Position numbers and translations under genes: made by a program
Source: Bacteroidota bacterium
GTDB lineage: Bacteria > Bacteroidota > Bacteroidia > Flavobacteriales > Flavobacteriaceae
Direction of reading: 5' to 3'
DNA length: 24,421 nt
NCBI GenBank assembly: GCA_023427845.1
Contig: JAEYZX010000018.1
Location: 1 to 24,421, forward strand
Shown: one piece after another, positions 14,529-23,316 of the stretch
How the letters are laid out: each line of letters opens with the position of its first letter
Numbering within the stretch: the first letter of the stretch is position 1
The notes under the pieces: generated by a model
The model's database searches: none
What the model was told of the DNA's origin: nothing
Seen by the model: the letters and a program-made list of their open reading frames with translations, nothing else

Positions 14529-16079
14529 TTAATATTCTTTCATTTTCATCAGCCATGATCGCATTGCGACATCTTTTTCGACCAATGGTTTTATATCTTG
14601 AATCGCAATCCGGTCTTGCTTCATCGAATCGCGATAACGAATAGTTACCGTGTTATCTTCGAGAGATTGATGGTCGACCGTCACGCAAAATGGCGTGCCC
14701 AGAGCATCCTGCCTTCTGTATCGTCTGCCTACTGCATCTTTTTCGTCATATGACACCGTGAAATCCCACTTCAGCTCGTCAATTATACCGTGAGCAAGTT
14801 CAGGAAGGCCGTCTTTTTTAATTAGCGGAAGCACGGCAACTTTTGTAGGCGCCAAAACCGATGGCAGCTGAAGCACCGTACGCACAGATCCGTCTTCAAG
14901 TGATTCCTCTCTTAGAGAATTTGCGAAAATTGCCAAAAACATCCTGTCTAAACCGACCGATGTTTCTACCACATATGGAGTGTAATTTTGGTTTAATTCG
15001 GCGTCAAAATACTGCAATTTACGTCCCGAAAATTCCTCATGTGCTTTCAGGTCAAAATCGGTTCGCGAGTGAATTCCCTCAAGTTCCTTAAAGCCAAACG
15101 GGAAATTAAATTCGATATCGCAAGCCGCATTCGCATAGTGCGCCAATTTTTCATGGTCATGGAAACGATAATTTTCCTTACCCATTCCAAGTGACAAATG
15201 CCATTGTAGTCGGGTTGTCTTCCAATACTCATACCATTGCATTTCATCGCCCGGACGAACAAAAAACTGCATCTCCATTTGTTCAAATTCGCGCATCCTG
15301 AAGATAAACTGACGCGCGACAATTTCATTTCGGAACGCTTTTCCGGTCTGCGCGATTCCAAATGGAATTTTCATTCGACCTGATTTTTGGACGTTAAGGA
15401 AATTTACGAAAATCCCCTGTGCGGTCTCCGGACGTAAATATAAATCCATGGCGGTATCAGCTGAAGCGCCTAATTTGGTTCCGAACATCAAATTGAACTG
15501 GCGGACTTCGGTCCAGTTTCGGGATCCCGTTTCAGGATCGGCTATTTCAAGTTCTTCAATCAGCGTCTTGACATCGTCCAAATCATTATTCTCAAGGGAA
15601 CGACCCATACGTTCAAGTATCTCCCTTTGACGCGATTGATATTCCATCACTCGCGGATTCGTGTTTACAAACTCTGCTTCGTTGAATGCATCGCCAAATC
15701 GAACGCGCGCTTTCTCTATTTCTTTTTGTGCTTTCTGATTTAATTTTTCGGCAAAGTCTTCAATCAAAACGTCGGCGCGGTATCGTTTTTTGGAATCTTT
15801 GTTATCGATAAGCGGATCATTAAAGGCATCAACATGTCCCGAAGCTTTCCACGTTGTAGGATGCATTAAGATTGAAGCATCAAGACCGACAATGTTTTCA
15901 TGCATCTGGACCATTGATCGCCACCAGTATTCGCGAATGTTTTTCTTGAGTTCAACCCCATTCTGGGCATAATCGTAAACTGCACTTAACCCGTCGTATA
16001 TTTCGCTCGACGGAAATATGAAGCCGTATTCCTTTGCATGCGAAATTACATTTTTAAATATATCTTCCTGTTTTGCCAT
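14529..16079 (-). CDS. glyS: Glycyl-tRNA synthetase (single-chain class II)
   Basis: This cytoplasmic enzyme charges tRNA-Gly. The 516-residue protein is of the homodimeric (eukaryote/archaea-like) type used by Bacteroidetes, not the alpha2beta2 type of E. coli. It shows the N-terminal GFIFPSSEIYDGLSAVYDY, the long insertion with MHPTTWKASGHVDAFNDPLI, YLRPETAQGIFVNF, motif 2 FRNEIVARQFIFRMREFEQM, motif 3 VVETSVGLDRMFLA and the anticodon-binding domain (KVAVLPLIKKDG onwards). The start at 16079 gives the usual MAKQEDIFKNVISHAKEYGF. A TATTTTTGCA box ends seven bases before the ATG, implying a very short leader. The gene shares a bidirectional terminator with the convergent gene and is divergent from comF. 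Confidence 0.97.
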   Translation of the reverse strand: MAKQEDIFKNVISHAKEYGFIFPSSEIYDGLSAVYDYAQNGVELKKNIREYWWRSMVQMHENIVGLDASILMHPTTWKASGHVDAFNDPLIDNKDSKKRYRADVLIEDFAEKLNQKAQKEIEKARVRFGDAFNEAEFVNTNPRVMEYQSRQREILERMGRSLENNDLDDVKTLIEELEIADPETGSRNWTEVRQFNLMFGTKLGASADTAMDLYLRPETAQGIFVNFLNVQKSGRMKIPFGIAQTGKAFRNEIVARQFIFRMREFEQMEMQFFVRPGDEMQWYEYWKTTRLQWHLSLGMGKENYRFHDHEKLAHYANAACDIEFNFPFGFKELEGIHSRTDFDLKAHEEFSGRKLQYFDAELNQNYTPYVVETSVGLDRMFLAIFANSLREESLEDGSVRTVLQLPSVLAPTKVAVLPLIKKDGLPELAHGIIDELKWDFTVSYDEKDAVGRRYRRQDALGTPFCVTVDHQSLEDNTVTIRYRDSMKQDRIAIQDIKPLVEKDVAMRSWLMKMKEY

Positions 16080-16086
16080 AATGGTG

Positions 16087-16094
16087 CAAAAATA
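16087..16094 (-). promoter_or_regulatory. -7 promoter box of glyS (TATTTTTG)
   Basis: On the minus strand TATTTTTGCACC matches the extended -7 box and ends seven bases before the ATG. No -33 TTG at the usual distance. Confidence 0.55.
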
Positions 16095-16164
16095 TAAAAA
16101 GCCCTACTGAGATTACCATAATCCATGCAATTTTTCTACATTTATATATCTAAAGCCAAAATCT

Positions 16165-16848
16165 ATGTTTACAAGCCTGATTGACCTGTTTTTTCCGCAC
16201 ATTTGCGCCGGTTGTGATACAATCCTTGGTTATGGTGAAGTTACAATCTGCACCTCATGCCGGCACGAAATTCCACTTACCGGACATCATTTAAATCCCG
16301 ATAACGAAGCATTTAAAAAATTCTACGGCAAGGTTCCCATACAGCATGCAGCCGCATTTATGTATTATCACAAAAAAGGGATCGTTCAGGAAATGATCCA
16401 CAAACTGAAATACAAAGGTCAGGAAGGCATTGGTGAGGCGATCGGACATTGGTACTCCGTTACTCTTGCGGAACTCTTTAAGCTGTCACCGATTGATGCG
16501 ATCGTTCCTGTACCGCTGCACAAAAAAAGGTTAAGACAAAGAGGTTATAACCAGGTGACGGCTTTTGGGAAAGCATTATCTGATGATTTAGGAGTTCCGT
16601 TCAATGATTCAATATTAATCCGCAAAGTGTATTCGAAAACACAGACGAAAAAAAATCTGCTCGGAAGAATCATGGGACACCAATCCATTTTCGATGCTTC
16701 TTATACTGAGAATCATTACAACAGGCATTTTCTAATAATTGACGATGTACTAACCACAGGTGCCACCCTCGAAGCCTGCTGCAGGGCCATACTGCAAATT
16801 CCGGGCGCAAAGGTCAGCATAGCATGCATGGCAATGTCGCATTCGTAA
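16165..16848 (+). CDS. comF: ComF family protein (phosphoribosyltransferase-like)
   Basis: The 227-residue protein has an N-terminal four-cysteine zinc finger (C14-x2-C17 and C29-x2-C32; HICAGC and ICTSC) and a C-terminal type I phosphoribosyltransferase domain with the PRPP loop LIIDDVLTTGAT (D193, D194). ComF/GntX proteins are linked to natural DNA uptake in transformable bacteria, where they act on single-stranded DNA in the cytoplasm. In other species their role is unclear. The internal segments IHKLKYKGQEGIG, VPVPLHKKRLRQRGYNQ and the KTQTKKNLLGR stretch are family hallmarks. It is divergent from glyS, with a poor -7 match (TACATTTA) upstream, and lies 91 bases before the Ig-like lipoprotein gene. 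Confidence 0.9.
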   Translation: MFTSLIDLFFPHICAGCDTILGYGEVTICTSCRHEIPLTGHHLNPDNEAFKKFYGKVPIQHAAAFMYYHKKGIVQEMIHKLKYKGQEGIGEAIGHWYSVTLAELFKLSPIDAIVPVPLHKKRLRQRGYNQVTAFGKALSDDLGVPFNDSILIRKVYSKTQTKKNLLGRIMGHQSIFDASYTENHYNRHFLIIDDVLTTGATLEACCRAILQIPGAKVSIACMAMSHS

Positions 16849-16939
16849 ATCAACGATTACCATATCCACGGTGCCAATAAATTCAAAAATGATTTCACTT
16901 ACAATAAATATAATTGTTATTTTGTGAAAACAATTTGAA

Positions 16940-18532
16940 TTGAAAAAGCTTACAATTTACCTGCTTCTACTTGTTGCAATTTGCGTAACCGGCTGCGCAA
17001 AAAGAGGTTCCATCACAGGTGGTTTGAAAGATACTATCCCGCCTGTACTCATCAATAGCGCTCCTGAAAATTTCAGTACCGGCTTCAAAGGCAATACGAT
17101 TCGGCTGACTTTCGACGAATATATTAAACTCAAAGACGTCAACAAACAACTGATAGTATCGCCGCCATTGAATTCCGATCCAATCATTACTCCAGCCACC
17201 GCAAGCAGGTACATCACGATAAAAATAAATGATACCTTGCAACCAAATACGACCTACAGTTTTAATTTCGGACAAAGTATCCAGGATAATAACGAAAGCA
17301 ATCCGTATCCACTCTTTAAATATGTTTTTTCCACCGGTACATACATTGATTCACTAACATTGGGTGGAAGGATCAAAGATGCATATTCTGCCGCACCCGA
17401 TAATTTTGTTTCGGTAATGCTGTATGAAGTTGATGATAATTATACAGATTCGATTATTTACAAAAAAGTTCCGCGATACATCACAAATACATTGGACAGC
17501 CTAACCACATTCAAACTTGATTACCTGAAAGCAGGTAAGTACAGGTTAATTGCGGTTAAAGACAACAATAACAATAACCGATACGATCCTAAAAATGATA
17601 AAATCGGGTTTATTTCTGAATTTGTCACGATCCCAACCGACACATTATACGAGCTCGAACTGTATAAAGAGGAGCTTCCGTTTAAAGCGGTAAGGCCGTC
17701 ACAGGTTTCAGGAAACCGAATTGTGATGGGCTACGAGGGCAAACCAAAGGACATCGACGTAACCCTACGGAATGGTAACGAAATCGTTCCGTCGATTGTG
17801 ACACAGCTGATAGGAAAAGATTCGGTTCAGGTTTGGTACTCACCTATAAAAACCGATTCACTTCAGCTCACGGCATCAAAAGGTGACTACCGACAGGAAT
17901 TCACGGTCAAAATGCGGGCACAGAAGAAAGATACATTAAGTTTTACGCCTGTGCAGGCCGGAACCTTGCCGCTTCGGAATGCATTTACGATAAATGCGAG
18001 CAAACCGGTGATTGACGTCGACGAATCCAAAATTTCAGTCATCAACAAAGATTCATCGGCTGTGGCCTTTTCGACAAACTACGACGAATACAATCAGCAA
18101 CTCAAAATCGATTTTGAAAGAGAGCCCTTGCAGAAGTACGCGGTACGTTTTTTACCCGGTGCGCTGACCGACTTCTATCAGGAAACCAACGATACATTGA
18201 CGTATAACCTGACCACGAAAAACTCGTCAGAATATGCGAATATGCGCATTTCGCTGCAGAACGTGGACCGGTTTCCCGTAATTGTGGAACTGACCAATTC
18301 GAAAGGAGAGGTTATGGCGAGTAAATACACAGAGAGCGAAACTGAAATAGAATTTCTCTTTCTTGAACCCATGATCTATACGCTACGGGCAATTTATGAC
18401 GATAATCGGAATAAAGAATGGGATGCGGGGAATTTTCTCGAACAACGTCAGTCTGAACAGGTCATCTATTTTCCGGCTCCGATAAACATCAGGGCAAACT
18501 GGGATTGGGTCGAGCAATTCAATTTAAGGTAA
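16940..18532 (+). CDS. Ig-like (Big_5-type) domain lipoprotein
   Basis: The 530-residue protein begins with a clear lipoprotein signal (MKKLTIYLLLLVAICVTGC, C19), which fixes the unusual TTG start at 16940; there is no ATG that would keep the signal. Residues about 35-135 form a bacterial Ig-like domain of the Big_5 kind (IPPVLINSAPENFSTGF, IRLTFDEYIKL, TTYSFNFGQSIQDNNE). The rest is beta-rich, with segments such as YRLIAVKDNNNNNRYDPKND near 200 and a similar IYDDNRNKEWDAGNF near the end, which look like calcium-binding or prealbumin-like loops. It is a conserved flavobacterial surface or outer-membrane lipoprotein type of unknown role. It follows comF and overlaps the convergent amidase gene by 14 bases at the 3' ends. 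Confidence 0.86.
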   Translation: MKKLTIYLLLLVAICVTGCAKRGSITGGLKDTIPPVLINSAPENFSTGFKGNTIRLTFDEYIKLKDVNKQLIVSPPLNSDPIITPATASRYITIKINDTLQPNTTYSFNFGQSIQDNNESNPYPLFKYVFSTGTYIDSLTLGGRIKDAYSAAPDNFVSVMLYEVDDNYTDSIIYKKVPRYITNTLDSLTTFKLDYLKAGKYRLIAVKDNNNNNRYDPKNDKIGFISEFVTIPTDTLYELELYKEELPFKAVRPSQVSGNRIVMGYEGKPKDIDVTLRNGNEIVPSIVTQLIGKDSVQVWYSPIKTDSLQLTASKGDYRQEFTVKMRAQKKDTLSFTPVQAGTLPLRNAFTINASKPVIDVDESKISVINKDSSAVAFSTNYDEYNQQLKIDFEREPLQKYAVRFLPGALTDFYQETNDTLTYNLTTKNSSEYANMRISLQNVDRFPVIVELTNSKGEVMASKYTESETEIEFLFLEPMIYTLRAIYDDNRNKEWDAGNFLEQRQSEQVIYFPAPINIRANWDWVEQFNLR

Positions 18533-19280
18533 ACGTATCGCGATCATCCAAAAAGCCTAACTGTTGACGCTTTTCGTATAATTCATTCTTGTTGACAACT
18601 GCATTTAGCGCGGATTCATTTTCGGATGGTTCAGTTAACATTTTTCCAACCGGGTCCAGTATTTGCGAATGTCCGGGATAATCATGTCCGTTGCCATCCT
18701 GCCCGACCCGGTTTACCGCAACCACGTAACACATATTTTCAATCGCGCGGGCTTTGACCAACGTGTCCCACGCAAAAATTCGCTGTGTTGGCCAATTCGC
18801 CACATAAAGTGCGATGTCGTAATCCTCAACATTTCGGGAAAATACGGGAAATCTAAGATCGTAACAAATCAGTGGACAAATTCTCCAGCCATTGTACTCG
18901 ATTATCACTTTCTTTTCGCCTCTGCTATAAATTTTATCTTCACCTGCGTATGAGAAAAGATGGCGTTTATCATACGGAGTCACTTTGCCAGACGGCTCAA
19001 CAAACAGTAATCTATTATAATAATTGCTGTTCTCCGCTGCTATGATACTGCCTGTAATTGCGCAATTATGCCGCTTGGCAAGTTTTTGCATCCATCGCGT
19101 TGTGGTGCCGTTGGGATGCTCGGCCAAATGTTGCGGATTCATTGTGAAACCGGTAGTAAACATTTCGGGAAGCACGATTAAATCGGAATCTGCCGACTTT
19201 TCAATTTGCTTTTCAAATTCGTTTCGGTTGGCTTCAGGATCTTCCCATTTGAGGTTACTTTGAATTAAGCTGATTTTCAT
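18519..19280 (-). CDS. Nitrilase-family omega-amidase (YafV-like)
   Basis: The 253-residue carbon-nitrogen hydrolase carries the full catalytic triad: E39 (LPEMF), K105 (YDKRHLF) and C139 (CPLICYDLRFP). The short size and the motifs FTTGFTMNP and ANWPTQRIFAWDTLVKARAI fit the YafV/omega-amidase branch, which hydrolyses alpha-ketoglutaramate and ketosuccinamate to the ketoacid and ammonia, a cytoplasmic metabolite-repair task. The frame runs on to an ATG at 19325, but the extension (MYCCYFVSLVS...) is unlike the family and MKISLIQSNLKWEDP is the normal start. The last 14 bases overlap the end of the lipoprotein gene on the other strand. Upstream is TTGTTATTTTGT, identical to a 12-mer before that lipoprotein gene. 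Confidence 0.92.
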   Translation of the reverse strand: MKISLIQSNLKWEDPEANRNEFEKQIEKSADSDLIVLPEMFTTGFTMNPQHLAEHPNGTTTRWMQKLAKRHNCAITGSIIAAENSNYYNRLLFVEPSGKVTPYDKRHLFSYAGEDKIYSRGEKKVIIEYNGWRICPLICYDLRFPVFSRNVEDYDIALYVANWPTQRIFAWDTLVKARAIENMCYVVAVNRVGQDGNGHDYPGHSQILDPVGKMLTEPSENESALNAVVNKNELYEKRQQLGFLDDRDTFTLN

Positions 19281-19385
19281 TTTCAGGTGATTTGATACTA
19301 AAGATACAAAATAACAACAATACATGATTAGTGTAAACAGCTACTTGAATTTATTCGGATCGCTTGATTTGTAGATGCTGTCGCG

Positions 19386-19447
19386 TTAGGGATGGAAGCG
19401 GCATCGCCCGGCCCTTGCCGGGAATATAGCGTACAGCCCGGCGCCCG
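19386..19447 (+). ncRNA. Structured flavobacterial intergenic element, copy B
   Basis: GATGGAAGCGGCATC (19391-19405) is identical to the core at 1-15. It is followed by a hairpin with arms CCCGGC (19407-19412) and GCCGGG (19417-19422), loop of four, and then ATATAGCGTACAGC (19424-19437). Outer bases GGG (19389-19391) can pair with CCC (19437-19439). Compared with copy A, both helices keep their place while the bases change, which supports a functional RNA or a DNA structure. It lies on the plus strand between the sdhB terminator and the amidase gene, both of which are on the minus strand, so it belongs to neither transcript in this orientation. I could not confirm the match to Rfam Flavo-1. 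Confidence 0.72.
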
Positions 19448-19487
19448 AAACAATCCGACAGAGGTACAATTATGATGGGCGCAACGC

Positions 19488-19517
19488 AAAAAAAAAGCGC
19501 ATCCATCGGACACGCTT
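19488..19517 (-). terminator. Terminator of the sdhCAB operon
   Basis: On the minus strand AAGCGTGTCC pairs with GGATGCGCTT (ten pairs, two of them wobble; 19517-19495) around loop GAT, followed by T to 19488. It begins 20 bases after the sdhB stop. Confidence 0.88.
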
Positions 19518-19536
19518 TATATATTGCAGAAGGATT

Positions 19537-20280
19537 CTATTTCATACTTGCTTTGAGATATTCCCTGTTCATGCGTGCGATATTCTCGAGCGAAATCCCT
19601 TTAGGGCATTCGACTTCACATGCGCCGGTAACCGAGCAGGCACCGAAGCCTTCGGCATCCATCTGGGCAACCATATTGAGTACGCGATCACGTGCCTCGA
19701 CGCGGCCTTGCGGCAATAATGCCAATTGCGACACTTTTGCGGACACGAAAAGCATTGCAGAAGAGTTTTTACAACTCGCGACACAAGCCCCGCAGCCGAT
19801 GCAAGTTGCAGCATCAAACGCACGGTCGGCATCGTGTTTCGGAATCGGGATCGCATTTGCATCGATCGTATTCCCTGAAGTATTGACCGATATGAATCCG
19901 CCTGCCTGTTGAATACGCTCAAACGAACTTCTGTCGACAACCAAATCCTTGATTACCGGAAATGCTTTTGCGCGGAACGGCTCGATGAAAATCGTATCGC
20001 CGTCCTTGAACATTCGCATGTGTAGTTGGCAGGTTGTAACGCCTCTATCGGGACCGTGTGCTTCTCCGTTTATGAAAAGCGAGCACATTCCGCAAATACC
20101 TTCGCGACAATCGTGATCGAAAGCAACAGGGTCTTCACCTCGATTGATAAGGTCTTCGTTCAAGACGTCAAGCATCTCGAGGAATGACATGTCAGGCGAG
20201 ACATTGTCGATTGGATAATCAACGATTTGGCCTTTATCTTTGGCGTTCTTCTGGCGCCATATTTTAAGTGTAAGTTTCAT
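19537..20280 (-). CDS. sdhB: Succinate dehydrogenase iron-sulfur subunit
   Basis: SdhB passes electrons from the flavoprotein to the membrane cytochrome through three Fe-S clusters. The 247-residue protein has the plant-ferredoxin [2Fe-2S] ligands C58, C63, C66 and C84 (HDCREGICGMCSLF) and the bacterial ferredoxin-type set C160-IGCGAC-VASC170, plus C215, C221 and C225 (ACSVTGACEVECPKG), which together bind the [4Fe-4S] and [3Fe-4S] clusters. The length fits the type B enzymes of Bacteroidetes and Epsilonproteobacteria. It is the last gene of sdhC-sdhA-sdhB, 41 bases after sdhA, and is followed by a strong terminator. Confidence 0.97.
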   Translation of the reverse strand: MKLTLKIWRQKNAKDKGQIVDYPIDNVSPDMSFLEMLDVLNEDLINRGEDPVAFDHDCREGICGMCSLFINGEAHGPDRGVTTCQLHMRMFKDGDTIFIEPFRAKAFPVIKDLVVDRSSFERIQQAGGFISVNTSGNTIDANAIPIPKHDADRAFDAATCIGCGACVASCKNSSAMLFVSAKVSQLALLPQGRVEARDRVLNMVAQMDAEGFGACSVTGACEVECPKGISLENIARMNREYLKASMK

Positions 20281-20321
20281 TTCTTTATTTTTTACAGCGA
20301 AATCCTATTCGCTACTGAATC

Positions 20322-22322
20322 TTATTTATAGCTTCTTTGGACAAGTTTAACGGCATCGAACACCAACGGCTCCTTGTGAAGTACGGCATCACTTGGTTTG
20401 CCTTTGTATTCCCATGCGGCAACATATGCGAAATTTTCATCGTCACGTAATGCTTCACCTTCTTCAGTTTGGTATTCTTCACGGAAGTGGCCGCCACATG
20501 ATTCGTTGCGGTGCAGCGCATCTTTCGCAAATAATTCGCCCAGTTCAAGAAAATCGGCTACGCGCATTGCTTTTTCAAGCTCCTGATTGAAACCGTCCAA
20601 AACTCCAGGAACTTTGACATCGCGATGAAACTCTTCGCGAAGTTCCGCTATTTCAACGATGGCTTCAGAAAGACCTTGTGCATTACGCGCCATTCCTACC
20701 TTGTCCCACATAATCTTACCAAGTCGTTTGTGAAAATGATCCACCGTATGGGTTCCATTATTGTTGATGAATTTCTCAAGCTGTTCTCGAACATTCTTCT
20801 CGGCTTCGACAAATTCCGGTAGTTCGGTTGAAATTGGACCAGTCTTAATATCGGGCGACAAATAGTCTCCAATGGTATAAGGAAGCACAAAATAACCATC
20901 GGCAAGACCCTGCATCAGTGCCGATGCACCAAGCCTGTTGGCTCCGTGATCAGAAAAATTGGCTTCTCCGATTGAGAAACAACCCGGAATGGTCGTCATC
21001 AGATTATAATCGACCCACGTACCGCCCATTGTATAGTGAACTGCAGGATAAATCATCATTGGGGTCACGTATGGATTCTCGTCTACAATTTTCTCATACA
21101 TCTGGAAGAGGTTCCCGTATTTATTGGCGACCACTTCAGTTCCGAGTTTGATGACGATTTTCTCATCGTTGGCATCAAGACCTTTTATGTAAGCCTGCTC
21201 TTTTCCATAGCGCTGAATTGCTGAAGCAAAATCCAGATAGACTGCTTCGCCTGTTTTGTTGACTCCGAAACCGGCATCACAACGCTCTTTCGCAGCTCTT
21301 GAAGCAACGTCGCGCGGCACGAGGTTTCCGTATGCCGGATAGCGCCTTTCGAGGTAATAATCCCTTTCAGCCTCAGATAAATCGGTAGGTTTCTTTCTTC
21401 CTTCACGAATTGCTTTTGCATCCTCAAGGCTTTTCGGAACCCAGATCCGGCCGTCATTTCGTAGCGATTCCGACATCAGCGTCAATTTTGACTGATGATC
21501 TCCTGAAACCGGAATACATGTTGGGTGGATTTGCGTATAGCATGGGTTTGCGAAAAAAGCACCTTTTTTGTGTATTTTCCATGCAGCGGTAGCGTTTGAT
21601 CCCATCGCGTTTGTTGAAAGGAAGAATACGTTTCCATAACCACCGGAACCGATCACAACTGCATGAGCCGAATGACGTTCGATTGCGCCGGTAATAAGGT
21701 TACGCGCTATGATTCCGCGTGCTTTGCCGTCAACAATCACCAATTCAAGCATTTCGTGACGGTTGTACATCTTTATTTTGCCGCGGCCAATTTGCCGGTT
21801 CATTGCAGAATAGGCACCTAGAAGCAATTGCTGGCCGGTTTGGCCTTTTGCGTAAAATGTTCGTGATACCAATGTTCCACCGAAGGATCGGTTGTCAAGC
21901 ATTCCGCCATATTCCCTGGCCAATGGCACACCCTGGGCAACACATTGGTCGATAATATTGGCCGAGACCTCCGCAAGACGATGTACGTTGGCTTCACGGG
22001 CGCGGTAATCGCCACCTTTCACTGTATCGTAAAACAAACGGAAAATCGAATCCCCGTCGCCTTGATAATTTTTTGCAGCATTGATTCCGCCTTGCGCAGC
22101 AATAGAATGCGCACGACGCGGTGAATCCTGAAAACAAAATGCTTTTACATTATAACCCAACTCTGCCAATGTTGCGGCGGCAGAACCACCTGCAAGCCCG
22201 GTACCCACAACGATAATATCAAGATTTCGTTTGTTGGCGGGATTAACAAGATTGATATGGTCTTTATAATTGGTCCATTTTTCAGCAATAGGACCATTTG
22301 GAATTTTCGAATCTAAGCTCAT
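20322..22322 (-). CDS. sdhA: Succinate dehydrogenase flavoprotein subunit
   Basis: SdhA oxidises succinate to fumarate on the cytoplasmic face, feeding the TCA cycle and the quinone pool. The 666-residue protein shows the FAD dinucleotide fold (DIIVVGTGLAGGSAAATLAE, residues 35-54), RRAHSIAAQGGINAA with H72 as the expected covalent FAD attachment site, the substrate-capping domain (IHPTCIPVSGDHQSKLTLM, RNDGRIWVPK), and SIGEANFSDHGANRLGASAL. The extended length and GDGDSIFRLFYDTVKGGDYR match the type B Bacteroidetes enzyme rather than the proteobacterial one of about 590 residues. It starts nine bases after the sdhC stop and is part of sdhCAB. Confidence 0.98.
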   Translation of the reverse strand: MSLDSKIPNGPIAEKWTNYKDHINLVNPANKRNLDIIVVGTGLAGGSAAATLAELGYNVKAFCFQDSPRRAHSIAAQGGINAAKNYQGDGDSIFRLFYDTVKGGDYRAREANVHRLAEVSANIIDQCVAQGVPLAREYGGMLDNRSFGGTLVSRTFYAKGQTGQQLLLGAYSAMNRQIGRGKIKMYNRHEMLELVIVDGKARGIIARNLITGAIERHSAHAVVIGSGGYGNVFFLSTNAMGSNATAAWKIHKKGAFFANPCYTQIHPTCIPVSGDHQSKLTLMSESLRNDGRIWVPKSLEDAKAIREGRKKPTDLSEAERDYYLERRYPAYGNLVPRDVASRAAKERCDAGFGVNKTGEAVYLDFASAIQRYGKEQAYIKGLDANDEKIVIKLGTEVVANKYGNLFQMYEKIVDENPYVTPMMIYPAVHYTMGGTWVDYNLMTTIPGCFSIGEANFSDHGANRLGASALMQGLADGYFVLPYTIGDYLSPDIKTGPISTELPEFVEAEKNVREQLEKFINNNGTHTVDHFHKRLGKIMWDKVGMARNAQGLSEAIVEIAELREEFHRDVKVPGVLDGFNQELEKAMRVADFLELGELFAKDALHRNESCGGHFREEYQTEEGEALRDDENFAYVAAWEYKGKPSDAVLHKEPLVFDAVKLVQRSYK

Positions 22323-22331
22323 AATAATATA

Positions 22332-23168
22332 TTATTTGGCTAAAAGCGCCTGAATGGAATCGGAGAAATAGATGTAAACCGGAATTACCGCAAACAAAAA
22401 CGGAACAATTATCGCAAACGCTTTACCAAAGTTCTTGATAAATGGTGTGTACTTTGGATGATTGACACCCATACTTTGGAATGCACTGCCAAATCCGTGG
22501 TGAAGGTGGAATCCCAATACTATCATTGAAATGACATACAGTACGGTATATAGCCATCCAAATTCAGGATCTTTGAAGAAATCAAATGTGATTTTATGAA
22601 GGTCTTTATAACCTTCGCCGATTTTCAGGTCAAGTTCAGCATTAAAAAATTCTGTTCTGTTGCGTATCTCGACACTCTCTTTCTCAGCGTAGCTTCCGGC
22701 TACCGTGTGATACAATTGACGAGGACCCATTGGCGTGTCGACAGTTATCTCCTGAAGCGGCATTTTTTCGTCATAATGCATAGGCGCCCAAAAGGTAATC
22801 ATGTGCGTCACAATGAAAATTAGGATTACGGTCCCAAGTATCGCCATATTTCGAGATGCCCAGGGACTGATCGTTTCCGGCTTGTTCTTTGCGTATTTTA
22901 CCGGTCGTGCCTTATTGTTTTGATAGGCAAGCAATATTCCATCGACAGAGTGGAAAATGATTGAAAAATAAGTCAGGTAAGACAGTATTTTGACAGCCGG
23001 ATTCGTGGTCATGAAAAGCGCGTACTGGTTGAATTGTAACGCATCGCCAAAAATTAACTGAAGATTACCGGCCAGGTGGCCTACCAAAAACAAGCACAAA
23101 AATAAACCTGTCAGAGCCATCCAGTACTTCTTCGCTAAGGACGACTTTAGAATAGCAGATTTTGCCAT
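22332..23168 (-). CDS. sdhC: Succinate dehydrogenase cytochrome b subunit (type B, single-chain anchor)
   Basis: The 278-residue protein is the di-haem membrane anchor, with five predicted helices near residues 17-39, 58-82, 108-130, 206-232 and 250-272. Histidines in those helices (for example GHLAGN, FHSVDG, VTHMITFW, FHLHHGFG) are the likely haem ligands. A loop of about 65 residues between the third and fourth helix (MPLQEITVDTPMGPRQ to YKDLHK) is normal for flavobacterial SdhC. No separate sdhD exists, as expected for type B. The frame reaches an ATG at 23204, but MAKSAILKSSLAKKYWMALT is the family start and the upstream extension would overlap the promoter. It is the first gene of sdhCAB. 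Confidence 0.95.
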   Translation of the reverse strand: MAKSAILKSSLAKKYWMALTGLFLCLFLVGHLAGNLQLIFGDALQFNQYALFMTTNPAVKILSYLTYFSIIFHSVDGILLAYQNNKARPVKYAKNKPETISPWASRNMAILGTVILIFIVTHMITFWAPMHYDEKMPLQEITVDTPMGPRQLYHTVAGSYAEKESVEIRNRTEFFNAELDLKIGEGYKDLHKITFDFFKDPEFGWLYTVLYVISMIVLGFHLHHGFGSAFQSMGVNHPKYTPFIKNFGKAFAIIVPFLFAVIPVYIYFSDSIQALLAK

Positions 23169-23201
23169 AAGATTATAAATAATTTGTTTGTAAAAATCAA
23201 A

Positions 23202-23232
23202 CAAAAATACGGCTAAATCATATTATCCGCAA
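23202..23232 (-). promoter_or_regulatory. sdhCAB promoter, TTG-N20-TATTTTTG
   Basis: On the minus strand TTG (23232-23230) and TATTTTTG (23209-23202) are 20 bases apart. The leader to the ATG at 23168 is about 30 bases. It is one of only two promoters in the window with both boxes well placed. Confidence 0.75.
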
Positions 23233-23316
23233 TGACACGGTTAATTTATAATGAATTTAAAGTGGGCGAAAACTGCAATTCCTAAAACTGATTCCGGCCG
23301 ATTTATACTAAATCAA

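Noticed and set aside
19472..19912. Plus-strand open frame of 146 codons opposite sdhB
   Set aside because: It is antisense to a certain gene, crosses the sdh terminator and shows no recognisable domain; a shadow of sdhB.
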